Below, in pieces: positions 42,922 through 52,210 of a DNA stretch of 64,000 nt; the first letter of the stretch is position 1; the number at the start of each line of letters is the position of its first letter. Where the stretch lies: assembly GCF_001514265.1 (NCBI RefSeq), contig NZ_KQ948998.1, positions 124,001-188,000 of the forward strand, written 5' to 3'. Below the pieces are notes generated by a model. That model was not told the DNA's origin. It saw nothing but the letters and a program-made list of their open reading frames with translations, and made no database searches. The DNA comes from Streptomyces resistomycificus (GTDB taxonomy: Bacteria; Actinomycetota; Actinomycetes; Streptomycetales; Streptomycetaceae). The position numbers were made by a program, and so were the translations under genes.

Positions 42922-43754
42922 CACCTCGGGCAGAAGTAGCTGGACCGGTTCATCCAGGGCCGGCGCCGCATCGGCGTACCGCAGCGCTTGCAGGGCAGAC
43001 CCTCGCGTCCGTACGCGTCGAGCGAGCGGTCGAAGTATCCGGACTCCCCGTTGACGTTGACGTAGAGGCTGTCGAAGCTGGTGCCGCCCACATCGAGGGC
43101 CGCGTTCATCACGTCCCGGACGTGGCCCAGGAGTTCGGCGGTGCGCGGGCGCGTGAAGCCTGCCGTCGGTCGCTCGTAGTGGATGCGGGCCCGCCACAGG
43201 GCCTCGTCGGCGTAGATGTTGCCGACGCCGCTGATCAGCGACTGGTCCAGCAGGGCCCGTTTGACGGTGCTGCGCTTGCGGCGCAGGGCCTGGTGGAAGA
43301 CCTCGTCGTCGAACAGCGGGTCCAGGGGGTCGCGGGCGATGTGCCCGATGACGTCGGGCAGGCCGTCGGGGGTGGTGTCGTGCAGCGACAGACCGCCGAA
43401 GGTGCGCTGGTCGACGAAGCGGAGTTCGGTGTCCACCTCGTCCGCGAACCGCACCCGGATCCTTAGGTGCTTCTCGTCGGGCGCCTCGTGCGGCTGGACC
43501 AGGAGCTGTCCGCTCATGCCGAGGTGCGCCAGGACCGCCTGCCCGGTGTCCTCCTGCGGCAGCCACAGGTACTTGCCGCGGCGGCTGGGGACGCCGACGC
43601 GATGACCCTTGAGTCGGTGCGTGAAGTCGTCGGCTCCGGCGAGGTGACGACGGACCGCGCGCGGGTGCAGCACCTCGACCTCCGCGACCGTCCGGTGGGC
43701 GACCCACCGTTCGAGTCCGCGCCGTACGACCTCGACCTCGGGCAACTCGGGCAT
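42894..43754 (-). CDS. mutM: Formamidopyrimidine-DNA glycosylase (Fpg)
   Basis: Bifunctional base-excision glycosylase/AP lyase for 8-oxoguanine and Fapy lesions. The 286-residue protein keeps the N-terminal proline catalytic motif (MPELPEVEVVRRGL), the H2TH region (LLDQSLISGVGNIYADEAL, about residues 165-183) and a C-terminal zinc finger (CKRCGTP ... FCPRCQRA). It is downstream of rnc, separated by a hairpin, as is common in actinobacteria. Confidence 0.97.
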   Translation of the reverse strand: MPELPEVEVVRRGLERWVAHRTVAEVEVLHPRAVRRHLAGADDFTHRLKGHRVGVPSRRGKYLWLPQEDTGQAVLAHLGMSGQLLVQPHEAPDEKHLRIRVRFADEVDTELRFVDQRTFGGLSLHDTTPDGLPDVIGHIARDPLDPLFDDEVFHQALRRKRSTVKRALLDQSLISGVGNIYADEALWRARIHYERPTAGFTRPRTAELLGHVRDVMNAALDVGGTSFDSLYVNVNGESGYFDRSLDAYGREGLPCKRCGTPMRRRPWMNRSSYFCPRCQRAPRVVS

Positions 43755-43786
43755 GGAACTCCCCTGTCACAGACCGGTGGATGAGT

Positions 43787-43822
43787 CGAGCGCCCGCCCC
43801 CGTGGCGGGGGACGGGCGCTCG
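43787..43822 (-). terminator. Hairpin terminator between rnc and mutM
   Basis: CGAGCGCCCG pairs with CGGGCGCTCG and CCCCCG with CGGGGG, with a single-base bulge and a TGG loop. It starts 16 bases past the rnc stop. Confidence 0.8.
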
Positions 43823-43838
43823 GTATGCGCTTGTTCGG

Positions 43839-44651
43839 TCAGGCGGAGACGGACGACGGACCTTCGCCGTCCTGGGCGGCCAGTTCGGCCGCCTCCTTGG
43901 CGCGCTGGTCCGCGGCGGCCCTGATGGACCTCCATGCGGACTCCGCGGCCTGCTGCTCCGCCTCCTTCTTGCTGCGGCCGGTGCCGGTGCCGTACGAGAC
44001 GCCTCCGACGCGGGCGGCAGCAGTGAAGGTCTTCTCGTGGTCGGGGCCGGTCTCCGTGACCAGGTACTCGGGCACGCCGAGTCCTTCGGTCGCGGTGAGC
44101 TCCTGGAGACTGGTCTTCCAGTCCAGGCCGGCTCCGAGGTTCGAGGACTTCTCGATCAGCGGGTCGAACAGGCGGTGCACCAGCTCCGCCGCCGAGTCCA
44201 GACCCTGGTCGAGATAGACCGCGCCGATCACCGCTTCCAGGGTGTCGGCAAGGATGGACGCCTTGTCCCGGCCGCCCGTGCCCTCTTCACCGCGGCCGAG
44301 CCGGATGAAGGAACCCAGGTCGAGCCCACGGCCGACCTCCGCCAGCGCACGAGAGTTGACCACCGCGGCCCGCAACTTGGCCAGCTGGCCTTCGGGCAGG
44401 TCGGGGTGGGTTCGGTACAGCGTGTCCGTGACCACGAGGCCGAGCACGGAGTCCCCGAGGAACTCCAGGCGTTCGTTGGTCGGCAGACCGCCGTTCTCGT
44501 ACGCGTACGAACGGTGGGTCAGCGCACGCACCAGAAGGGCGGACTCGAGCTTGTACCCGAGCCGCCCTTCCAACAGCGTGTGGGACGAGGCCGTGTTGTC
44601 CGCCGGGCTACTCCCGCTCGCGCGGGGAGCGTTCTTCTTAGGCGTGGACAC
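43839..44651 (-). CDS. rnc: Ribonuclease III
   Basis: Double-strand-specific endonuclease for rRNA and mRNA processing. In S. coelicolor the same gene is absB/rncS, a global regulator of antibiotic synthesis. The 270-residue protein has the RNase III signature NERLEFLGDSVLGLVV (about residues 63-78) and the second acidic site DTLEAVIGAVYLD. The C-terminal dsRNA-binding domain contains GRSKKEAEQQAAESAW. The GTG at 44651 (MSTPKKNAPRAS) is coupled closely after rpmF (19 bases). Confidence 0.97.
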   Translation of the reverse strand: MSTPKKNAPRASGSSPADNTASSHTLLEGRLGYKLESALLVRALTHRSYAYENGGLPTNERLEFLGDSVLGLVVTDTLYRTHPDLPEGQLAKLRAAVVNSRALAEVGRGLDLGSFIRLGRGEEGTGGRDKASILADTLEAVIGAVYLDQGLDSAAELVHRLFDPLIEKSSNLGAGLDWKTSLQELTATEGLGVPEYLVTETGPDHEKTFTAAARVGGVSYGTGTGRSKKEAEQQAAESAWRSIRAAADQRAKEAAELAAQDGEGPSSVSA

Positions 44652-44670
44652 AGTGCCTCTCACCAGCCGC

Positions 44671-44844
44671 TCAGACCTCGAGAACCTGGCGCTTGTTGTA
44701 GGTGCCGCAAGACGGGCACGCGATGTGCTGCAGCTTGGGCTCGTGGCAGCGCTCGCACGCAACCAGGGTGGGGACCGCAGCCTTCCACTGCGACCGGCGG
44801 TGGCGCGTGTTGCTGCGCGACATCTTCCGCTTCGGAACAGCCAC
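44671..44844 (-). CDS. rpmF: 50S ribosomal protein L32
   Basis: A 57-residue L32 starting MAVPKRKMSRSNTRHRRSQW, with a zinc-binding Cys4 set (CERCHEPKLQHIACPSC). It is therefore the zinc-containing form. The GTG at 44844 has AGGAG in range and lies two bases after the DUF177 stop, a widespread yceD-rpmF pairing. Confidence 0.98.
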   Translation of the reverse strand: MAVPKRKMSRSNTRHRRSQWKAAVPTLVACERCHEPKLQHIACPSCGTYNKRQVLEV

Positions 44845-44846
44845 GG

Positions 44847-45491
44847 CTACTTCTCCTGCTTCTCGTCGACGCCCGCTTCGGCGCCGCTCATCTCGTCCTT
44901 CTCGCCGTCTCCGAGTGAACCGGCGAGTCCCTGCAGTGCCGCCCAACGAATGTCGACGGCGTCATGGTGGTGGTCCGGGTCGTCCGTGAGCCGCGCTCCG
45001 CACTCGGAGCACAGGCCCAGGCAGTCGTCCTGGCACACCGGCTGCATCGGCAGTGCGAGCACCACCGCATCACGCAGCACGGGTTCGAGGTCGAACAAGC
45101 CGTCCTCGATGAAGAGCCTGTCCTCGTCTTCCTCGGCGTCGTCGGCCGGCTCCGCCTTGGGGCGGCCCCGGTCGTCGGCGTCAGGGTACGAGAACATCTC
45201 CTGGAAGTCCGCTTCGAGCGCCAGCTCGAGCGGCTCCAGACACCTTACGCACTCCCCCTCGGCCTGTGCACGGGCGGTGCCTGTGACGAGCACACCTTCC
45301 ATGACGGACTCGAGCCGGAGTTCGAGCTTCACCGGGGCGCCTTCCGGCACTCCGATGACCTGCTGGATCCCGAGATCCTTGGGGGCGTCGATCTCGCGGG
45401 TCAGGCGCTGCAGCGCGCCAGGACGCCGCCCCAGCTCGTGTGTGTCGAACACGAGAGGGTTGCGGTGGTCGAGGCGGGCGTTCAGAGCCAT
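44847..45491 (-). CDS. DUF177 (YceD-family) protein
   Basis: A 214-residue acidic protein with two Cys pairs: CVRCLEPLELALEADFQE (about residue 82) and CQDDCLGLCSECG (about residue 158), likely metal-binding. In other bacteria YceD affects 23S rRNA accumulation, and the gene almost always precedes rpmF. The C-terminus is charged (DGEKDEMSG, VDEKQEK). ATG 45491. Confidence 0.94.
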   Translation of the reverse strand: MALNARLDHRNPLVFDTHELGRRPGALQRLTREIDAPKDLGIQQVIGVPEGAPVKLELRLESVMEGVLVTGTARAQAEGECVRCLEPLELALEADFQEMFSYPDADDRGRPKAEPADDAEEDEDRLFIEDGLFDLEPVLRDAVVLALPMQPVCQDDCLGLCSECGARLTDDPDHHHDAVDIRWAALQGLAGSLGDGEKDEMSGAEAGVDEKQEK

Positions 45492-45581
45492 TCCTGCTTT
45501 CGATCTTTCCGAGCTCAGGGACGCTGCCCTTCGGTGTTCCCGGGCAGCGCTGATCGCGGACGTTCACGCGACCGAAGAGCC

Positions 45582-45611
45582 AGGATACTGGACCTTTCGC
45601 TCATGGCCCAA
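45582..45611 (-). promoter_or_regulatory. Candidate promoter for DUF177-rpmF-rnc
   Basis: On the minus strand -35 TTGGGC (complement of 45606-45611), an 18-base spacer and -10 TATCCT (complement of 45582-45587), about 90 bases upstream of the DUF177 start. Confidence 0.5.
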
Positions 45612-45655
45612 TCCGGTGTGCTCTCCCCGCCGCCGCCCCTGGGCGAGGAGGCTGA

Positions 45656-46720
45656 TCAGCCGTTTCCGCGTCCCTGTTCATAGGCCCGCAACTGCTCCGC
45701 GCTGATCATGCCGGTGTCGAAGAGGCTGGTCTCGTCGAGGGCTGGCATCTGCTGCTGCTCGGCGTAGCCCTGCTGGGCCTGGTGCGGGTCGTAGGCCGCC
45801 TGCTGACCTTCGTAGCCCTGGCCCTGGTAGGCGTAGGGATCGGCCTGCTGGTAGCCGTACTGGTCCTGCTGGCCGCCGTACTGCTGCTGGTAGCCGCCGT
45901 AGGGATCGGCCTGCTGCTGGTAGCCGTAGGCGGGCTGCGGCTCGTACTGCTGCGGTACGGGCTGCTCCGCGGGCGCGGACCGGGCGGCCGGGGTGTCCGC
46001 CTGCGCGAGGGCGGCGAGGTCGTCCAGGTAGTCGGCGTCGCTGGAGTGCCGGACGGTGCTGAGGTCGTCGGCGAGGGCGCCGAGGTCGTCGCTGGCGATC
46101 CGGCCGTGCAACTTCTGCCGGCCGCGGCCGACGGCCTCCAGGGTCTTGGCCAGGACCGCCTCGAAGGCGCCGAGCTTGACGTCGACGTACTCGTCGGCGC
46201 TGCGGCGCAGGGTCTCCGGGTCGTGGCTGCGCTCGGGAGCGTCCTCGTCCTCGTAGCCCTGTTCGTCGACGCCGGGTCCGGTGCCGAGGAGCTTCTCGCG
46301 GCCGCGGCCCACCGAGCCGAGGGTCTTGGTGAGGACTACCTCGAAGTTGGCGAGCTTGGAGTCGACGTAGTCGTCGGCCTCCGCGCGGACGTCCTCGGCC
46401 TCCTTGCGGGCCTCGGTGAGGATGCGGTCGGCCTCGGCCTGGGAGCGGCGGGCGACCTCCGTGTCGGAGATCAGGGAGCCACGCTCGGCGTGCGCCTGCC
46501 CGATGATCCGCTCGGCCTCCTGGCGGGCCTGCTCGACCATCTGCTCGCGGTCGCCGATCAGCTCCTGGGCCTGCGCGAGGGAGCCGGGCAGGGCCTGGCG
46601 CACCTCTTCGAGCATCGAGAGCAGGTCGGCGCGGTTGACCACGCACGAGGCCGACATGGGCATCGACCGGGCACCGGAGACCGCGGCCACGATCTCGTCG
46701 AGCTTCTTCTGCACGTCCAC
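45656..46720 (-). CDS. DivIVA-like coiled-coil protein with Q/Y-rich tail
   Basis: A 354-residue protein. A long coiled coil (about residues 30-115; MVEQARQEAERIIGQAHAE, RILTEARKEAEDVRAEADD) resembles DivIVA/ATP-synthase-b-like proteins. Two copies of a ~30-residue module follow, DYVDSKLANFEVVLTKTLGS near 115 and EYVDVKLGAFEAVLAKTLEA near 172, each ending in VGRGR-KL. The C-terminal ~110 residues are Gln/Tyr/Pro-rich (YQQQADPYGGYQQQYGGQQ). Likely cytoskeletal or division related by resemblance only. GTG 46720; 98 bases downstream of coaD. Confidence 0.92.
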   Translation of the reverse strand: MDVQKKLDEIVAAVSGARSMPMSASCVVNRADLLSMLEEVRQALPGSLAQAQELIGDREQMVEQARQEAERIIGQAHAERGSLISDTEVARRSQAEADRILTEARKEAEDVRAEADDYVDSKLANFEVVLTKTLGSVGRGREKLLGTGPGVDEQGYEDEDAPERSHDPETLRRSADEYVDVKLGAFEAVLAKTLEAVGRGRQKLHGRIASDDLGALADDLSTVRHSSDADYLDDLAALAQADTPAARSAPAEQPVPQQYEPQPAYGYQQQADPYGGYQQQYGGQQDQYGYQQADPYAYQGQGYEGQQAAYDPHQAQQGYAEQQQMPALDETSLFDTGMISAEQLRAYEQGRGNG

Positions 46721-46818
46721 CTGTGCTCGCCACTCTCTACAGCTGTGTTGGAGACGGACGGGACGACTGTACGGCCATGGGGTGGCCGACCGACACCGGG
46801 TGACGGCCCGTCAGGTTC

Positions 46819-47328
46819 TCAGTCCTGCTTCAGGCGCTCGGACAGGGCCTCGAAGACCACCGGCGGCACCAGGTGGGACACGTCTCCGCCCCAGGTCGCG
46901 ACCTCCTTGACCAGGGAGGACGACAGGAAGCTGTAGGTCGGGTTGGTCGGGACGAAGAGCGTCTCGACACCGGAGAGGCCGATGTTCATCTGGGCCATCT
47001 GCAGCTCGTAGTCGAAGTCGCTCACCGCGCGCAGGCCCTTGACGATGGCCGGGATCTCGCGCTGCTTGCAGAAGTCGACGAGGAGGCCGTGGAAGGCCTC
47101 GACTCGGACGTTCTCGTACTCGGCGGTGACCTGGTGGATCAGGTCGATCCGCTCGTCGACCTCGAACAGTCCCCGCTTGGACTTGTTGATCATGACCGCG
47201 ACATAGACCTCGTCGTACAGACGGGAGGCGCGGGAAATGATGTCTAGGTGTCCGTTGGTGATCGGGTCGAACGACCCGGGACAGACGGCGCGGCGCACTT
47301 GAGATCCCTCGCTCTCCGGTCCGGTCAT
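46819..47328 (-). CDS. coaD: Phosphopantetheine adenylyltransferase
   Basis: Penultimate step of coenzyme A synthesis. The 169-residue protein has the nucleotidyltransferase motif VCPGSFDPITNGHLDII with the TxGH-type histidine (about residues 15-31). Near the C-terminus is TYSFLSSSLVKEVA, matching the family's second motif. The ATG at 47328 overlaps the rsmD stop as ATGA. A shorter GTG start at VRRAVCPG is possible. Confidence 0.97.
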   Translation of the reverse strand: MTGPESEGSQVRRAVCPGSFDPITNGHLDIISRASRLYDEVYVAVMINKSKRGLFEVDERIDLIHQVTAEYENVRVEAFHGLLVDFCKQREIPAIVKGLRAVSDFDYELQMAQMNIGLSGVETLFVPTNPTYSFLSSSLVKEVATWGGDVSHLVPPVVFEALSERLKQD

Positions 47329-47909
47329 CGTGCGTCTTCGCACGTAGAGGCGGCGCGACCGTACCAAAACGTTCCCTCGCCGTAACGACGGGCCCTGATC
47401 GCGTCAAAACCGTCCGGCCACGCGAATACGCCACCTCTGGTGCTGCGCTCCACGGTGACGAGGGCATCGGGCGCGAGCCAGCCCCCCGAGCGGAGTGTGA
47501 GCAGGATCTCCCGAAGATCGTCGTCCGTGACGGCGTACGGCGGGTCCAGGAAGACGAGGTCGTACGGCTGGGCCGGCGGCGTCTGGATGACCTGCCGGGC
47601 CTTGCCCGCGATGACCTCGGCGCCGGGGAGGCCGAGGTTCCTCACGTTCTCCCGGACGGTTCGGGCCGCTCGCGCGTCGGCCTCGACGAGCAGGGTGTGA
47701 CCTGCGCCGCGGGAGAGGGCCTCCAGGCCCACGGCACCGGAGCCGGCGTACAGGTCGAGGACGCGTTCGCCCTCCAGGGGGCCGCCGAGCAGGGACTGCC
47801 AGGTGGAGAAGAGGCCTTCGCGTGCGCGGTCGGAGGTGGGGCGGGTGCCGGTCCCCGGCGGGACGGCCAGGCGGCGTCCGCCGGCTGCGCCGGCGATCAC
47901 GCGGGTCAT
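47325..47909 (-). CDS. rsmD: 16S rRNA (guanine966-N2)-methyltransferase RsmD
   Basis: A 194-residue SAM-dependent methyltransferase with glycine loop VLDLYAGSGAVGLEALSRGA (about residues 50-69) and catalytic (N/D)PPY as FLDPPYAV (about residue 121). It starts MTRVIAGAAGGRRL. The neighbour coaD is coupled downstream, and recG lies upstream with an 80-base gap, as in many actinobacteria. Confidence 0.96.
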   Translation of the reverse strand: MTRVIAGAAGGRRLAVPPGTGTRPTSDRAREGLFSTWQSLLGGPLEGERVLDLYAGSGAVGLEALSRGAGHTLLVEADARAARTVRENVRNLGLPGAEVIAGKARQVIQTPPAQPYDLVFLDPPYAVTDDDLREILLTLRSGGWLAPDALVTVERSTRGGVFAWPDGFDAIRARRYGEGTFWYGRAASTCEDAR

Positions 47910-47988
47910 TTGTGGTCCTTGGCTGTGGGCGTCTTTGGGTCCAGTGTGGCCGGTCGCGCGGTTGTCCGCGCCCCTGGGTCGGTCTGCT

Positions 47989-50208
47989 TCACCCCTTTTC
48001 CAGGTACTGCTCCCTTTCCTCGTCCAAGAGGGCGTCCAGGGCCGTCCGCAGTCCGGGGAGTCCCGTCAGTTCCGGGTCGGCCTCGACCACGGCCGCCGCC
48101 TCCTGACGGGCCTCAGCGATGATCTCCTCGTCCTCGATGACCGCGAGCATCCGCAGGCTGGTGCGGGCGCCGGACTGGGCCTGGCCGAGGACATCGCCCT
48201 CGCGCCGCTGCTCGAGGTCGATGCGGGAGAGTTCGAAGCCGTCGAGGGTGGCGGCGACGGCGTTGAGCCGCTGGCGGGCCGCGCTGGCCTCGGGCATCTC
48301 GGTGACCAGGAGGCACAGGCCGGCCGCCGAGCCACGGCCGACCCGGCCCCGCAGCTGGTGGAGCTGCGAGACGCCGAAACGGTCGGCGTCCATGATCACC
48401 ATCGCGGTGGCGTTGGGCACGTTGACGCCGACCTCGATGACGGTGGTGGCGACCAGGACCTGGGTCTCGCCGGCGGCGAAGCGCCGCATGACCGCGTCCT
48501 TGTCGTCGGGGTGCATACGGCCGTGCAGGACCTCGACCCGCAGGTCCCCGAGCGGGCCCTTGGCCAGCTGGTCCGCGACGTCCAGGACGGCGAGGGGTGG
48601 GCGCTTCTCCGCCTCGTCCTCGGGGGACTTCTTCCTGCCGGCCTTCTTCGGGTCGTCCTCCTCGTCACCGATGCGGGGGCAGACGACGTACGCCTGATGG
48701 CCGTTCTCCACCTCCTCCCGCACCCGCTCCCAGGCCCGGGACAGGAAGTGGGGCTTGTCGGCGGCCGGTACGACATGGCTGGCGATCGGCGAGCGGCCGG
48801 CCGGGAGCTGGTCGAGGACGGAGGTCTCCAGGTCTCCGAAGACGGTCATCGCGACCGTGCGGGGAATGGGCGTGGCGGTCATGACGAGCAGGTGCGGGGG
48901 CTGCTTGCCCTTGCCGCGCAAGGCGTCGCGCTGCTCGACTCCGAAGCGGTGCTGCTCGTCGACGACGACCAGACCGAGGTCGTGGAACTGGACCTTGTCC
49001 TCGATCAGCGCGTGGGTGCCGATCACGATTCCGGCCTCGCCGGTCACGAGATCGAGCAGCGCCTGGCGACGGGCGGCGGCTCCCATGGACCCGGTGAGCA
49101 CCACCACCTTGGTCGCCCGCTCGGCCCCGCCGAGCATCCCGCCCTCGGCCAGCTCCCCCATCATCTCCACGACCGACCGGTGGTGCTGCTGGGCGAGCAC
49201 CTCGGTGGGCGCGAGCATCGCGGCCTGACCACCGGCGTCGACCACGGCGAGCATGGCCCGGAGGGCCACCATGGTCTTGCCCGAGCCGACCTCGCCCTGG
49301 AGCAGCCGGTGCATCGGATGGTCCGTGGCGAGGTCGTCGAAGATCTCCTTGGAGACCTTCTGCTGGCCCTCGGTGAGGGTGAAGGGCAGGCGGGCGTCGA
49401 AGGCGGTGAGCAGGCCGTCGGGGGCGGGTCTGCGGGGTACGGCCGGGAGTTGGGCGTCGGCGTGGCGGCGGCGGGCCAGAGCGACCTGGAGGACGAAGGC
49501 CTCGTCCCACTTCAGGCGGGCGCGGGCGTCCTCGATGTCCGCCTTGGTGTGCGGCCGGTGGATCTTGAGGAGGGCCTCGGGGAGGGAGACCAGGCCGCGG
49601 CCCTCACGGAGGGAGTCCGGGAGCGGGTCGAGGGCGTCCTGGGCGCTCGGCAGCACGGTCTGGAGCGCCTTGCCGATCTTCCAGGACTCCAGCTTGGCGG
49701 TGGCGGGGTACATCGGGATCAGGGCGCCGGCCCAGGTGTCGACGGCCTCCTCGCTGTCACCGCGCAGCAACTCGTAAGCCGGATGGGCCAGTTGGAGGCG
49801 GCGGTTGAAGACCGAGACCTTGCCCGCGAACAGTGCGCGGGTGCCCGGCAGCAGTTCCTTGTGCGGTTTGTGCACGCCGTTGCCGAAGAACACCAGCTGG
49901 AGCCGGCCGCTGCCGTCCGTGATGGTCACCTCGAGGCGCTGGCCTTTGCCGCGCGGGGCCTTGGCGGAGGCGAAGGTGTGCAGGCGGGCGTCGGCGACCT
50001 GGGCGACCACGGTGACGTGTTCGTCCATGGGGAGGTCGGCGAGGTGGGTGAGCCGGCCCCGCTCCTCGTATCTGCGCGGGTAGTGGTGCAGAAGGTCGCC
50101 GACGGTGTGCAGGCCGAGGTGCTCGGCCATCACCTTCGCGGTGGCGGGGCCGAGCACTGACTTGAGGGGCTGCTTCAGTGGTTCTTCCAGTGCGGGCACG
50201 AGATCCAT
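47989..50208 (-). CDS. recG: ATP-dependent DNA helicase RecG
   Basis: Remodels replication forks and Holliday junctions. The 739-residue protein has an N-terminal wedge/OB domain (GQRLEVTITDGSGRLQLVFF) and Walker A GEVGSGKTMVALRA (about residue 300). It also has a DEQH box VVVDEQHRFGVEQR, motif VI region QLRGRVGRG, and an acidic/Lys linker. Near the N-terminus EPLKQPLKSVLG looks like a short in-frame duplication (PLK twice). ATG 50208 (MDLVPALEEPLK). Divergent from the HSP90-like gene. Confidence 0.97.
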   Translation of the reverse strand: MDLVPALEEPLKQPLKSVLGPATAKVMAEHLGLHTVGDLLHHYPRRYEERGRLTHLADLPMDEHVTVVAQVADARLHTFASAKAPRGKGQRLEVTITDGSGRLQLVFFGNGVHKPHKELLPGTRALFAGKVSVFNRRLQLAHPAYELLRGDSEEAVDTWAGALIPMYPATAKLESWKIGKALQTVLPSAQDALDPLPDSLREGRGLVSLPEALLKIHRPHTKADIEDARARLKWDEAFVLQVALARRRHADAQLPAVPRRPAPDGLLTAFDARLPFTLTEGQQKVSKEIFDDLATDHPMHRLLQGEVGSGKTMVALRAMLAVVDAGGQAAMLAPTEVLAQQHHRSVVEMMGELAEGGMLGGAERATKVVVLTGSMGAAARRQALLDLVTGEAGIVIGTHALIEDKVQFHDLGLVVVDEQHRFGVEQRDALRGKGKQPPHLLVMTATPIPRTVAMTVFGDLETSVLDQLPAGRSPIASHVVPAADKPHFLSRAWERVREEVENGHQAYVVCPRIGDEEDDPKKAGRKKSPEDEAEKRPPLAVLDVADQLAKGPLGDLRVEVLHGRMHPDDKDAVMRRFAAGETQVLVATTVIEVGVNVPNATAMVIMDADRFGVSQLHQLRGRVGRGSAAGLCLLVTEMPEASAARQRLNAVAATLDGFELSRIDLEQRREGDVLGQAQSGARTSLRMLAVIEDEEIIAEARQEAAAVVEADPELTGLPGLRTALDALLDEEREQYLEKG

Positions 50209-50374
50209 TGCACACCACGCCACTGACATTGCCGTATACATAGCGGGAAACCCCTGGTCAGACGGCTCGTTCGGGCCTTAGGATGACGCGCTCCGGCCAT
50301 CCCCCGCGGTCACCGCCTCACACGGGACCGCCCGACCCCGCGCCGTCGCCCATCCCCCCACCGGCGCTGCGACG

Positions 50375-52210
50375 ATGGACTCCCAGATCTCACAGCCCTC
50401 CCAGGCATCCCCGTCACCCCAGTCACCCCACACGTTCCAGGTCGACCTGCGCGGTCTGGTGGACCTGCTGTCCCATCACCTCTACTCCAGCCCCAAGGTC
50501 TATCTGCGCGAGCTGCTGCAGAACGCGGTGGACGCGATCACCGCCCGCCGGGCGGAGCAGCCCGACGCCCCCGCGCGGGTGCGGCTGTACGCCGAGGGCG
50601 GCTCGCTGCGTGTCGAGGACTCCGGAGTCGGACTCACCGAGGCGGACGTGCACACGCTCCTCGCGACCATCGGGCGCAGCTCCAAACGTGCCGACGGACT
50701 GCGGGAGGCCCGCTCCGACTTCCTCGGGCAGTTCGGCATCGGGCTGCTCGCCTGCTTCGTGGTCGCCGAGCGGATCAGGGTGGTCAGCCGCAGCGCGCGT
50801 ACGCCGGATGCCGCGCCCGTGGAGTGGACGGCGAGCGACGACGGTTCGTACACCGTGCGGACGCTGCCGGACGAGGCCCGTCCGGAGCCCGGCACCACCG
50901 TGCACCTGGTGGCGCGGGCGGGCACCGGGGAGTGGCTGTCCCAGGAGCGGGTCCTCGCGCTGGCCCGGGACTTCGGCTCGCTGCTGCCGTACGACGTGCG
51001 GGTGGGCGAGGAGGCGGTCACCGATCTGCCCGCGCCCTGGGACCGGACGTATCCGAGTCCCGCCACCCGCAGGGTGGCCCTGGCGCGGCACTGCTACGAC
51101 CTGTTCGGGTTCACGCCGCTGGACTCGATCGAGCTGGACGTGCCGCTCGCCGGGATCCGCGGGATGGCGTACGTCCTGCCGTCGGCCGTCAGTCCGGCCC
51201 AGCGGGCGGGGCACCGCGTGCATCTCAAGGGCATGCTGCTCACCGAGCGGGGCGAACAGCTGCTGCCCGACTGGGCGTTCTTCGTGCGCTGCGTCCTGGA
51301 CACGGACAGCCTGCGCCCCACGGCCTCCCGCGAGTCGCTCTACGAGGACGAGACGCTGGCCGCCGTACGGGAGGCACTGGGCGAAAGGATCCGGTCCTGG
51401 CTGACGGGCCTGGCGGCCGGGGATCCGCAGCGGCTCGCGGCCTTCCTGGCCGTGCACCACCTGGGCGTGAAGTCGCTCGCCCGGCACGACGCCGAGATGC
51501 TGCGCACGATGCTGCCGTGGCTGCCCTTCGAGACGACCGACGGGCGGCTGTCCCTGGAGGAGTTCGCGCAGCGGCACCCGGTGGTGCACTTCACGCGGAC
51601 CGTCGAGGAGTACCGGCAGGTCGCGCCGATCGCGTCCGCGCAGGGCGTCGGGGTGATCAACGGCGGTTACACGTATGACAGCGAGCTGGTCGAGGCGCTG
51701 CCGTCGGTGCGGCCGGGGACGGTGGTCGCCGAGCTGGACGCGGACACCGTGACCGCCCATCTGGACGCGGTCGACCCGGCCGAGGAGCTGGCCCTGTCGG
51801 GCTTCCTGGCGGCCGCACGGGCGAAGCTCGACCCGTTGGGCTGTGACGTCGTCCTGCGTGCCTTCCATCCGCTCTCGGTGCCCGCGCTGCACCTGGACGA
51901 CCGGTCCGCTCGGCACGAGCAGGCCCGGGCGGACGCCGAGGAGCAGGCCGACGACCTGTGGGCGGGCATCCTCGGCTCACTGCGGGGCAGCGCCCCGCGC
52001 GCGCGGCTGGTGCTCAACCACCTCAACCCGCTGGTCAGGCGGATCAGTTCACTCGGCGACCCGGAGCTGATCGGCACCGCCACGGAGTCCCTGTACGGGC
52101 AGGCGCTGCTGATGGCGCAGCGACCGCTCAGGCCCGCGGACTCGGCACTGCTGAACCGGGCGTTCATCGGCCTCCTGGAATGGGCCACCCACGGCGAGGA
52201 CGGTCACTGA
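50375..52210 (+). CDS. HSP90-family (HtpG-like) ATPase
   Basis: A 611-residue GHKL-type chaperone. The N-terminal ATPase has the Asn helix YLRELLQNAVDAITA (about residues 44-58), DSGVGLTEADV (about 82-92), and the lid/G2 region FLGQFGIGLLACFVVAE. The middle domain keeps the catalytic arginine region RPTASRESLYEDE (about 312-324). The C-terminal third is divergent from HtpG and ends HGEDGH, so it has no MEEVD tail. The ATG at 50375 is the only good start. Its TGA shares a base with the ATG of the TPR gene (TGATG), showing an operon. I do not know its clients. Confidence 0.93.
   Translation: MDSQISQPSQASPSPQSPHTFQVDLRGLVDLLSHHLYSSPKVYLRELLQNAVDAITARRAEQPDAPARVRLYAEGGSLRVEDSGVGLTEADVHTLLATIGRSSKRADGLREARSDFLGQFGIGLLACFVVAERIRVVSRSARTPDAAPVEWTASDDGSYTVRTLPDEARPEPGTTVHLVARAGTGEWLSQERVLALARDFGSLLPYDVRVGEEAVTDLPAPWDRTYPSPATRRVALARHCYDLFGFTPLDSIELDVPLAGIRGMAYVLPSAVSPAQRAGHRVHLKGMLLTERGEQLLPDWAFFVRCVLDTDSLRPTASRESLYEDETLAAVREALGERIRSWLTGLAAGDPQRLAAFLAVHHLGVKSLARHDAEMLRTMLPWLPFETTDGRLSLEEFAQRHPVVHFTRTVEEYRQVAPIASAQGVGVINGGYTYDSELVEALPSVRPGTVVAELDADTVTAHLDAVDPAEELALSGFLAAARAKLDPLGCDVVLRAFHPLSVPALHLDDRSARHEQARADAEEQADDLWAGILGSLRGSAPRARLVLNHLNPLVRRISSLGDPELIGTATESLYGQALLMAQRPLRPADSALLNRAFIGLLEWATHGEDGH

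Noticed and set aside
51958..52209. Upstream in-frame extension of the TPR protein into the HSP90-like gene
   Set aside because: The ATG at 52210 overlaps the HSP90-like stop in the usual coupled way and begins the natural protein. The extension is HSP90 coding DNA in another frame.
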